The translations under genes and the position numbers were made by a program. From a virus: a stretch of DNA of 39,435 nucleotides. Location of the stretch: positions 1 to 39,435 of IMG/VR virus record IMGVR_UViG_3300036827_000361. One strand, written 5' to 3'. This document shows positions 30,382 through 36,599 of this stretch, piece by piece; positions within the stretch are counted from its first letter, which is position 1, and every line of letters starts with the position of its first letter. The notes beneath the pieces are model-generated. The model saw only the letters and a list, made by a program, of their open reading frames with translations. It made no database searches and had not been told where the DNA came from.

Positions 30382-31392
30382 ATGTCAGACCCCTATCAAG
30401 AGGTCAGAAGCATACCACTTCGAGATGTTCTCTCGATGCTTGGAATTCCACTTAACCAATTTAAGAAGCGGGCTGGGAAAAAAGAATGGTACGGGCCTTG
30501 CATCTTTCACACTGCCAAGAAAAACAAAACTTCGTTCAGTTTCACCGATGAAAAATTCAACTGCTTCTCTTGCGGGGAGCATGGTTCGGGAAGTATTGAC
30601 CTTGTAATGAAGCTCAAGAAGATTGGGTTTCAGGAAGCGGTTAAATTCCTAGGAGGAACCAGACAAGAACACGCTGCGGAAGTCGTTTCACCAGCCAAAA
30701 AGGACACAGTAAGAAACAACGAATGTGAAAAGGTTTTCGAGAATAAGCCATATAACGGGGTTTACGAGAAGCATTATGTGCCCTCGGAGTGGTTAAAGAA
30801 TCGCGGTCTAACGGAAGAAACGCTCAAGCTCTTTGGTGTCGGACAATATTTCAACCCCTCCCGCAAGAGCCTGTACTCGAACAAGATTCTCTTTCCCGTC
30901 AGGCGTTTCAAGGACGGTGTAAAAACCGCATACTTGGCCCGCACGATTGAAGAGAACTCGGCTGACCCAAAGTACATTTTCCCCAAAGGCTTTCATAAGC
31001 AGTTAGAAGTGTTCGGGGCGTGGCAGATTAAGCAGCTCGCTCAAGAAGCCGGCGCTTCAAACGCTTCGGGTGAACGTGCTTCGGGTTTAACTCTACCTCT
31101 TCAGGTTGGATATGTTGTTGAGTCGCCGCTTTGCGTGATGCGCTATTGGCAGATGGGCTTGTATGCTGTGAGTCCTTTCGGGGCCTTCCTCTCTTCCGAG
31201 CAGGTTGAGATAATCCGGCATCTGTTTCGCGGGATTTTATTTCTACCAGACCGGGATAAAAGTCAGAAGGTAGCGGATACGATTCAACTGGCGGCACGCC
31301 ATTTATGGATAAAGTCTCCCGAACTTCCTGCGGGGATTGATGACCCGGAAAAGTTAAATCTTGAGCAGATTCATGCTCTATTGAAGTCTTAG
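30382..31392 (+). CDS. CHC2 zinc-finger / TOPRIM DNA primase
   Basis: 336 residues. Zinc finger C40, H43, C61, C64 (GPCIFH ... FNCFSCG); middle domain with KILFPVRRFKDG; TOPRIM residues E247 (VVESPLC) and D290/D292 (LPDRDKS). It would make RNA primers for replication. It is shorter than cellular DnaG and lacks a helicase domain; no helicase is in the window. GGAGG precedes the ATG by about 8 nt. The 3' 365 bp overlap a convergent nuclease frame. Confidence 0.88.
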   Translation: MSDPYQEVRSIPLRDVLSMLGIPLNQFKKRAGKKEWYGPCIFHTAKKNKTSFSFTDEKFNCFSCGEHGSGSIDLVMKLKKIGFQEAVKFLGGTRQEHAAEVVSPAKKDTVRNNECEKVFENKPYNGVYEKHYVPSEWLKNRGLTEETLKLFGVGQYFNPSRKSLYSNKILFPVRRFKDGVKTAYLARTIEENSADPKYIFPKGFHKQLEVFGAWQIKQLAQEAGASNASGERASGLTLPLQVGYVVESPLCVMRYWQMGLYAVSPFGAFLSSEQVEIIRHLFRGILFLPDRDKSQKVADTIQLAARHLWIKSPELPAGIDDPEKLNLEQIHALLKS

Positions 31393-32137
31393 ATTCGTCT
31401 AGGGCTTCTTTTTTATCCGCAAATTCTCTGATATAAGTCTTCGGGTTCAATGTCTTCCTCTTCAATTCAGCGTTCTTGAGTCTCAGTTCAACGTCACTCC
31501 ATTCAGCGCACATCTCAATTGGATATGCGAAAAGGTCTTGGACATGCACGGCCCAAGTGCGGTCAACTTTGTGTCCCAAATTTTCTAAAACGTGTTTATT
31601 GATTGCCAGCTGAAATAGTGTGTTCTCGCCGACCGTTCTTCCAGTCTTGTAATCCATGACAGTATGAAGGTCGTCAACGAGACCGTAAAAGTCAATCTGC
31701 GTTGCGATTCCACAATGCGGGCAAACGAGCAGCTTCTCAGTAAAGATTGGTGTCACCTCATGCTGTCTGCGGAAATATAAAAACCCCTGGAAGTATGCTT
31801 GATGCTTCGGGGTCGGTAAATTTAAAGATTTGGCTTCGTCGAAGTTCTGAAACGCCTTGTGCATTTCAGTTCCAAAGACTGTGTATTGCTCTTTGTGGCG
31901 CTTGATGCCTGAGTAGGCAATCGCAATCGCCTCGTCCTGTGAGACGACTTTATTTCTCTTTTTGATTTCGCGGATAACTTCCCGAACGCCCGGTTCGACA
32001 AATTGAGTGCGGATTCTGTTTTTGTCTGTTCCCCAAGAATAGGAGAGTTTTGACGTGTTGCTCTCGTGAATCTGGCCGTCTATGAGATAAACCCCATAGT
32101 CGCCCTCGTCCTCAAGAACGAATTCTTCGACTTCCAA
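31028..32137 (-). CDS. RecB/Cas4-like PD-(D/E)XK nuclease
   Basis: 369 residues from TTG 32137 in an A-rich leader. H93 (GTEMHKAF), E134, IDFYGLVDD (D149/D155), VMDYKTGR (D162-Y-K164) and Q176 (LFQLAI) give the complete Cas4/RecB-type active site, plus C139-x2-C142 that may bind metal. It likely trims DNA ends for recombination. The last 120 residues (Arg/Pro/Ser-rich, KRGRPRKDSQHTSP) lie antisense to the primase TOPRIM and may be an open extension rather than a domain. Confidence 0.8.
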   Translation of the reverse strand: MEVEEFVLEDEGDYGVYLIDGQIHESNTSKLSYSWGTDKNRIRTQFVEPGVREVIREIKKRNKVVSQDEAIAIAYSGIKRHKEQYTVFGTEMHKAFQNFDEAKSLNLPTPKHQAYFQGFLYFRRQHEVTPIFTEKLLVCPHCGIATQIDFYGLVDDLHTVMDYKTGRTVGENTLFQLAINKHVLENLGHKVDRTWAVHVQDLFAYPIEMCAEWSDVELRLKNAELKRKTLNPKTYIREFADKKEALDESKTSIEHESAQDLTFPGHQSPQEVRETLSINGVPPVESYPLPSDFYPGLVEIKSRETDAGLSQPARKRGRPRKDSQHTSPSANSASRKAATQQHIQPEEVELNPKHVHPKRLKRRLLERAA

Positions 32138-32138
32138 T

Positions 32139-32615
32139 TTATTTTTGTTTTGCCGTTAATGAATAATTGTTTCGGTAAAATTCGGCTTTATAAGGCGCTC
32201 GCGTGGCTTCATAACAACGAAGACAAACTCCGTGGGATGCGTGAATGCTAGTGGTCTTTCCGCACTGGATGCAAAAAGGATGTTTGATAGACCATTTTCC
32301 GCCATCTCTTATTTGTGAAAAATTGCGGTGGCCCCGACGTTCATCATCTGCATGTTTATGGCACAGCCGACAAAGAGAAATAAGGTTATCAAGGGTATTA
32401 TTTTGCTCAGCAGCACGTAGTCCACTACCCTGGCCGTCAATGTGATGGATATCTAAACGCTTAATGCTGTCCGATACGCCGCAATTTTGACATTGAAAAT
32501 TATCCCGAATTAAAGCACGGTAGCCATTACCAGAAAACCTATTTCTGCGCGCCCAACATCCCGGACAAAGCACGGTAATATTTTTTAGAGGTTTTTGACA
32601 ATCAACGCAGGTCAG
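32139..32615 (-). CDS. HNH endonuclease with two zinc ribbons
   Basis: HNH core: FQCQNCG, LDIHHIDGQGS, NTLDNLISLCRLCHKH. A C-terminal ribbon (FCIQCG ... VCLRCYEA) follows. Upstream of GTG 32573 the frame still encodes TCVDCQKPLKN, whose CxxC pairs with LCPGC, so the natural start is probably the CTG at 32615 (or ATA 32621); no ATG is available. It ends 1 bp before the nuclease gene. Probably a nicking or homing-type enzyme. Confidence 0.7.
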   Translation of the reverse strand: MTCVDCQKPLKNITVLCPGCWARRNRFSGNGYRALIRDNFQCQNCGVSDSIKRLDIHHIDGQGSGLRAAEQNNTLDNLISLCRLCHKHADDERRGHRNFSQIRDGGKWSIKHPFCIQCGKTTSIHASHGVCLRCYEATRAPYKAEFYRNNYSLTAKQK

Positions 32616-32632
32616 ATATATTGCGGTTAGAA

Positions 32633-32681
32633 GCTTATATATAAAGCGTACAACTTGTAGTTACTCTGTCAACCCCCCCCC
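32633..32681 (-). promoter_or_regulatory. promoter/operator with palindrome and C9 tract
   Basis: TACAACTTGTA (32649-32659) is a perfect palindrome. TTGACA on the minus strand (32667-32672) lies beside nine C (32673-32681). GCTTATATATAAAGC (32633-32647) shares GCTTATATAT with the methyltransferase leader. This looks like the control region of the HNH/nuclease pair, but the -35/-10 spacing is not canonical. Confidence 0.4.
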
Positions 32682-32963
32682 GCTACCTGCAAACAAGTCA
32701 ATTAAAATTCCCGGTAAAACATTAGGCTTGCACGAGGCTTACGAAGAAAGAAGGGCATAGGCATTTGCCCCAAGTTCCGCCGTTCAGAGATGCCGCTCCG
32801 AACTTCCACAACTCCCGAGGGGTTCCCGGAAGTTCTTATATCCCCAGGCGGGGCGAGCCTATTAACAAAGCTTGGACGTGCCTTTAACGACAGGTGGGCA
32901 AGCACTCGTACTCTTGAAGCATAGCAAGAGACGCGTTGGGCCTTTCGCTGGCTAAAAGAAAAC
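32682..32963 (-). promoter_or_regulatory. gene-free stretch with three competing repeat arms
   Basis: CAAGTTC (32771-32777), GAACTTCC (32800-32807) and GGAAGTTC (32828-32835) can pair in two exclusive ways: first with second, or second with third. No credible gene is seen; a leftward open frame exists but has no ribosome site and covers the next small gene. The stretch may be a regulatory 3' region or RNA switch. Confidence 0.35.
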
Positions 32964-33086
32964 TCAATGAAGCCATACGAAATGAAGGAATTTCCAGCCT
33001 TCGATGACGAGACAGGTGAGGAGAATAATCTCAAAGACAATGATGTGGGCTTTAAAAAACGGGTTCTTCTGAGGGTCGGTCGGCAT
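32964..33086 (-). CDS. 40-residue membrane peptide (family member A)
   Basis: ATG 33086 lies 2 nt after a hairpin that contains AAGGAG. The product has a polar start (MPTDPQKNPFFK) and a membrane helix with VFEIILLTCLVIEGWKFL. It aligns with the 33234-33350 peptide: IIxxExxL...IEGxKYL-type pattern and a final His. Tiny membrane proteins of this type could be regulators of membrane enzymes or toxins. Confidence 0.65.
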   Translation of the reverse strand: MPTDPQKNPFFKAHIIVFEIILLTCLVIEGWKFLHFVWLH

Positions 33087-33088
33087 CT

Positions 33089-33115
33089 GGTCCACTCCTT
33101 AAGTTCAAGTGAACC
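33089..33115 (-). promoter_or_regulatory. Shine-Dalgarno hairpin, copy A
   Basis: Minus-strand arms GGTTCACT and AGTGGACC pair over 8 positions with one G-U, with TTAAGG at the end of the loop. The SD AAGGAG straddles loop and stem. Compensatory base changes relative to copies B and C indicate a conserved RNA fold. Confidence 0.7.
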
Positions 33116-33233
33116 TGAATAAAAAAGTAAATCCGATGTCTTCTGATAGAAATAAGTAATACACCTAGTTTCCCATCGTGGCTTACCTACTTTTGACCGG
33201 GCATTTTACCTTAACCGTTTCTTAAGGTGAAGT

Positions 33234-33350
33234 TCAGTGCTTAATCAAGAAAATAAGGTACTTGATTCCCTCGATAAGTGCCGCGCAAATCAGGACGGCT
33301 TCGGTGATGACGACTGAGGGCTTCTGCCGGCGTTTGCGTCTATGGGTCAA
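33234..33350 (-). CDS. 38-residue membrane peptide (family member B)
   Basis: TTG 33350 lies 6 nt after AAGGAG of hairpin B. MTHRRKRRQKPSVVITEAVL continues with a membrane helix and IEGIKYLIFLIKH. The E..L...IEG.KYL core matches member A. Very basic N-terminus, so N-inside topology. Function unknown. Confidence 0.6.
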   Translation of the reverse strand: MTHRRKRRQKPSVVITEAVLICAALIEGIKYLIFLIKH

Positions 33351-33506
33351 GGTCTGCTCCTTAAATCTCAAAAGCAAACCCACGTAGTTAATAACACAGA
33401 TTAGAGGATGGAATTGCACTCTGCGATGTGCAACTAGCAACTTTTTTTGAGGAATCGAATTCGGCACCGGGGCCGGGAGACCTGACTTCTTCCGTTTTCG
33501 TGGCAA
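33234..33506 (-). CDS. longer in-frame form starting at hairpin C
   Basis: A TTG at 33506 directly follows hairpin C (AAGGAGCAAACC). Its frame (MPRKRKKSGLPAPVPNS) continues without a stop through hairpin B into peptide B, giving 90 residues. The basic opening copies that of peptide B, but the expected membrane helix is replaced by an unrelated segment. It is either a decayed third copy or a fused product. Confidence 0.35.
   Translation of the reverse strand: MPRKRKKSGLPAPVPNSIPQKKLLVAHRRVQFHPLICVINYVGLLLRFKEQTLTHRRKRRQKPSVVITEAVLICAALIEGIKYLIFLIKH
33351..33380 (-). promoter_or_regulatory. Shine-Dalgarno hairpin, copy B
   Basis: Minus-strand arms GGTTTGCT and AGCAGACC (one G-U pair) enclose a 14-nt loop ending in TTTAAGG; the SD AAGGAG lies at loop/stem border, followed 6 nt later by the TTG start of peptide B. 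Confidence 0.7.
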
Positions 33507-33509
33507 GGT

Positions 33510-33536
33510 GGTTTGCTCCTTAATCAAAAGCAAACC
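33510..33536 (-). promoter_or_regulatory. Shine-Dalgarno hairpin, copy C
   Basis: Minus-strand arms GGTTTGCT and AGCAAACC pair perfectly over 8 bp, loop TTTGATTAAGG. Same SD placement as copies A and B. Confidence 0.7.
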
Positions 33537-33648
33537 CGAAAGCAATATGCGCTCGGTGGCGGATTGCTGTCAAGGGGGAGGGCCAAAAGATATTGTGCGA
33601 AATTTTGCCATGGCTGGTTGGGCGTCAAGTATTAAACGTGATGCTGTC

Positions 33649-33680
33649 CAAAAGAAAAGCCCTCCATGGTCGAGAGGGCT
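33649..33680 (-). terminator. rho-independent terminator after the YopX gene
   Basis: On the minus strand AGCCCTC and GAGGGCT (33674-33680 with 33658-33664) form a 7-bp stem followed by TTTTCTTTT. It lies 16 bp after the YopX stop. Confidence 0.8.
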
Positions 33681-33695
33681 ATATATATCGGGGGA

Positions 33696-34055
33696 TTAGG
33701 CTTTTAAGAGTTCGGGATTTTCGTAAATGTTGCCGATGATTTCAATTTCTTCTTTAGAGTAATAAGCGACAAGATGGTCGCTGCTGACCATTTTCTTATC
33801 AGCAGGAACGAGCGTAAAGAATGCTCCATTTTCATAGACCACTTCCCGATTTTGCTTAGTCTTTTCAATGACTCCTACTCGCAGAACATCCCCTTCATAA
33901 ATCTCCTTGCCGTTTTTGTCGTGGAGGCCGGTGAATTGCATCCAGTTATCTTTTAATCCGTTATGCTCAAGTTGCTGAACCAGCATGTCTTGCAAGGTGT
34001 ATTCCCTTGTCATCCTTTTACCATTCCAGCCTCTAAACTTCATTTCTCTGTTCAT
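33696..34055 (-). CDS. YopX family protein
   Basis: 119 residues. EMKFRGWNGKRM at the start, MQFTGLHDKNGKEIYEGDVL in the middle and IIGNIYENPELL at the end are the three hallmark segments of the YopX family, frequent in phages of many bacteria; function unknown. Strong terminator downstream; A-rich leader (ATTAACACAATG...) upstream. Confidence 0.9.
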   Translation of the reverse strand: MNREMKFRGWNGKRMTREYTLQDMLVQQLEHNGLKDNWMQFTGLHDKNGKEIYEGDVLRVGVIEKTKQNREVVYENGAFFTLVPADKKMVSSDHLVAYYSKEEIEIIGNIYENPELLKA

Positions 34056-34066
34056 TTTTCATTGTG

Positions 34067-34189
34067 TTAATGATGATGTAACCAAGGTCTATATGGTCGC
34101 CAGACCTTCTTCGGCTTGTGCGTCATGACGAGCGTGTACAGCATCATCATCACAGCCCCGAGAACGAAACTTGTTAAATCGATGTTCAT
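34067..34189 (-). CDS. 40-residue single-pass membrane peptide
   Basis: MNIDLTSFVLGAVMMMLYTL is a membrane segment, followed by a basic, aromatic, His-ending tail (KPKKVWRPYRPW). It lies between the methyltransferase and YopX genes in operon order. No family recognised. Confidence 0.55.
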   Translation of the reverse strand: MNIDLTSFVLGAVMMMLYTLVMTHKPKKVWRPYRPWLHHH

Positions 34190-34202
34190 ATGTTGGCTTA
34201 AA

Positions 34203-34751
34203 TTAATGGCTCAAAAACATAGGGCGTTGGCCTGCTTTTTGGATTTCCTCGAAAATAATCTGCCTTGGCAATACCCTATGAGTGACGTAGACGCTGCTGA
34301 AAGGTGGATTGAGCGAGGGTGTTGGCTCCGCATAGTCTTGAAAAAATGCTATTCGTTTATTGAAATACATGATTTCAAAGTCGTTATTTTTGAACAGATT
34401 GAATCTGAATTGACTCTCAAACAAACCGACGACACCGACTAGCATGGCAAATTTTCGGTTTAGAGCAAAGAGTCTTTCAAACACTTGGTTCTTGAGTGAG
34501 TAAGGCGGATTGCTGATTATGTAATCGTATGGCTCATTGGGTTCATACAGGAAAAAATCTTGCCCGGTGTCTTGGTGCGTGGCAATAACTTTGTTGCCTC
34601 GGCGCGTCAACAACTTCACAAAATTGCTTTCTGCTGTATCGAATGGACACCACACAACTGCTGAAGTAGGAATGTATTTCAAAATCGGTTCAATTGCATA
34701 TTCAGGCGTGTAATACTCGTCTTGCTTTTGGGTTATTAAATCTAATTTCGT
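34203..34751 (-). CDS. N6-adenine DNA methyltransferase-like protein, ACG start
   Basis: 182 residues if started at ACG 34751 (KLDLITQKQDEYYTPEYAIE). YYTPEYAIEPI is the usual opening of phage adenine methyltransferases, VVWCPFDTAES stands for the AdoMet motif, and N81-P-P-Y84 (IISNPPYS) is the catalytic motif. The ACG follows AATTAA by 11 nt, exactly where other genes have ATG, so a mutated start is likely; the next start is a TTG at 34682 that would drop the opening. It would methylate DNA, possibly as anti-restriction. Confidence 0.7.
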   Translation of the reverse strand, partial: TKLDLITQKQDEYYTPEYAIEPILKYIPTSAVVWCPFDTAESNFVKLLTRRGNKVIATHQDTGQDFFLYEPNEPYDYIISNPPYSLKNQVFERLFALNRKFAMLVGVVGLFESQFRFNLFKNNDFEIMYFNKRIAFFQDYAEPTPSLNPPFSSVYVTHRVLPRQIIFEEIQKAGQRPMFLSH

Positions 34752-34789
34752 AAATTTGTTGTTTAATTATTACCAATGCTTATATATGC

Positions 34790-35678
34790 AGTATGGCAGT
34801 TCCATATATTCATGCAAATGCAGAAAAACGGCTTATCTAAGCGGTCAAATGAAAAGTTGTCCACATTCTGGCGAAGCGTAAGAACGAAGTGTCTGCGATT
34901 TGAAACGCCTCAAAAACCGGGAATCTGAAACCAAGAACAGCGGGGCTACCCTCCTCCCAATCCCTCGGCCTCTTCTTCGTCCCGGTTCTTACTTTTAAGA
35001 GTTAGCTTTGGGAATCTGGATGTACTGACCAATGGGGAATCCAATCTCTCAAAGTCTAATCACTTAAAAACCGGCGAGGAACGAGCCGTAGGGGGGAAAG
35101 GGGGCAGCGTTGCCCCCTGATGTGTTCTGTTTCTTTTTGAGGCGTGGAAAAGAGCGGGGAGCGGAAGCGAAGTGGAATAAAAAATTAACCCGCGAAAATA
35201 GCCTTTCGGTCTCTTTGCACCAAGCCCCCTGGGCCACCCAATATCAAGAGCGACAAGCGACCAAACCAACCCCTCGAAACAAACCTGTTTCACAACAAAC
35301 AAAGAACCAGATTACCGAGCGCCAGCGAGGTTGTTCGTTAAAATGAGCGAAAGCGAATCGGCCTGCGAAGCGCACGCCTCCAATCCCGCAAGAGCATTGC
35401 AAGGGCCAGAGGAAATTAGTGAGAGCAAACGGAGTGCGGCTAGGCACGGAGTGAGCGAGATTGCCCCGCGCGCGTAAGCAAAGCCACCCGACAGATTCCC
35501 CCGTCCAGGGGGCGTAAGTCCAAGCGAATGTGCAGGAAATCGGGAGGGTGGCTTTGCTTGTTAAAGCAGCCGGGACAATAGCAAGTTTGGCTTGTCAAAG
35601 CCAAAAGCCCGGACAACGCCGTAAGGCGCACTCTATAAACCACTTATATAGAATTTAGAACTCTGTTTAGAACAGCGT
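34790..35678. other. 889-bp gene-free folded region
   Basis: No frame has a convincing start and composition. Inverted repeats include AACCGGGA/TCCCGGTT (34915-34922, 34980-34987), GGGGGCA-GCGT-TGCCCCC (35100-35117) and the cluster 35476-35628. A DnaA-like TTGTCCACA lies near 34857. Between 35320 and 35460 short AGCGA words recur. The region precedes the methyltransferase and follows the replication-relaxation gene, a suitable place for an origin of replication or transfer. Confidence 0.5.
35476..35628 (+). ncRNA. three-hairpin RNA or origin-like repeat cluster
   Basis: AAGCAAAGCCACCC (35476-35489) and GGGTGGCTTTGCTT (35546-35559) form a perfect 14-bp stem with CCCCC/GGGGG inside; TTTGGCTT/AAGCCAAA (35586-35605) sits inside CCGGG/CCCGG; CGCC-GTAA-GGCG (35617-35628) has a GNRA loop only when read on the plus strand, which suggests a plus-strand RNA. 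It lies 51 bp from the end of the replication-relaxation gene, so an oriT or sso role is also possible. Confidence 0.5.
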
Positions 35679-36599
35679 TTAGAAGTCTTTTAAGGACAAA
35701 GAGGCATTCTGCGCCGGGTCATACCAGACCTTGCCGAATGGGTCGCCCAAGACCTCATTATGTATCTCGCCGGGGGTGTGGTCTTTGTCGCCGGTAATGT
35801 CCCTGTGCCGCGCTAAAAGGAATGTAACTTTTTCGCTATGGTGGGAGTCGAATTGGGCCAGCAGGCCGGCATACTTTTCAAAGAGTTCTTCAGTGCCTTC
35901 CGGGTCATACGTCCCCATGCGCCAGTCCTCGATTGTGAACAGGACGGTAAAGGGCTTGTACCCTGAATCTCTGAAGTGTTTGAGGTAGCGTTCAATCTTG
36001 TAGTTAATCGAATCCTGATAATAAGATTTACCGACTTTACCGGCTGTCTCAGGACTCAAAATCGGGTGATTACCGCGCTCCACTTCAAGGAACATTTCGC
36101 GTCCAAAAAGCTTTAGTCTGGCATCGTATTTGACGGTCATCGCGACATCATTTCCCCGGTCGCGGTCCCAATATTCCAAGAGAGGTTTTTCGTCTGAATA
36201 GCGGTGAGGGAACAGGGCGCAGTAAACGTCAGCGACGGCAAGCTCGTGAGCGAGATTTGCGATTCGAGACTCGCTCTCGTTCGGTTTGATTTGGCGCTTT
36301 CTGAGGTCAATATCGACCCAAATATCTGAGTCGTTATTCCTGGCCTTCAAACACTTCCAAAACCCTGACTCGTTCTCATGGCTCTTCAGCATCTTGTGAA
36401 CGGTCATGTACGAACGAAGCAGGAACACTTGGCGCTTTAGATTTGGTTGGTATGTTAAGACCAGGCCCTTTAGGTTTTCCGGGCGAAGTTTTGACATCTG
36501 AATTGCCGTCATTGGGCCGTTCAGTTTTAACGCTCTGAGGAGGATGGACTTCAGGTCTTTCAACTCTGCTCCTAGATTGTTGAGGTTTGAATCGAGCAT
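35679..36599 (-). CDS. replication-relaxation family protein
   Basis: 306 residues. N-terminal winged-helix-like part with LKLNGPMTAIQMSKLRPENL, then LAHELAVADVYCALFPH, then WDRDRGNDVAMTVKYDARLK and FGREMFLEVERGNHPI, which resemble the core of replication-relaxation proteins (PF13814) found on conjugative elements. The D...E-x-E part has the look of a nuclease core. The first 75 codons overlap the end of the ATPase gene by 224 bases in another frame. Confidence 0.65.
   Translation of the reverse strand: MLDSNLNNLGAELKDLKSILLRALKLNGPMTAIQMSKLRPENLKGLVLTYQPNLKRQVFLLRSYMTVHKMLKSHENESGFWKCLKARNNDSDIWVDIDLRKRQIKPNESESRIANLAHELAVADVYCALFPHRYSDEKPLLEYWDRDRGNDVAMTVKYDARLKLFGREMFLEVERGNHPILSPETAGKVGKSYYQDSINYKIERYLKHFRDSGYKPFTVLFTIEDWRMGTYDPEGTEELFEKYAGLLAQFDSHHSEKVTFLLARHRDITGDKDHTPGEIHNEVLGDPFGKVWYDPAQNASLSLKDF

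Noticed and set aside
32702-33040. 112-residue leftward frame
   Set aside because: Composition is Arg/Ser-rich and shadow-like, no ribosome site, and it overlaps membrane peptide A, which has strong support.
32967-33122. 51-residue rightward frame opposite membrane peptide A
   Set aside because: No ribosome site, and it is antisense to the paralogous peptide and its hairpin, whose G-U pairs fix the minus strand.
35343-35477. 44-residue rightward frame with repeated AGCGA words
   Set aside because: The repetition is of DNA words rather than protein pattern; ribosome site is 12 nt away and poor.
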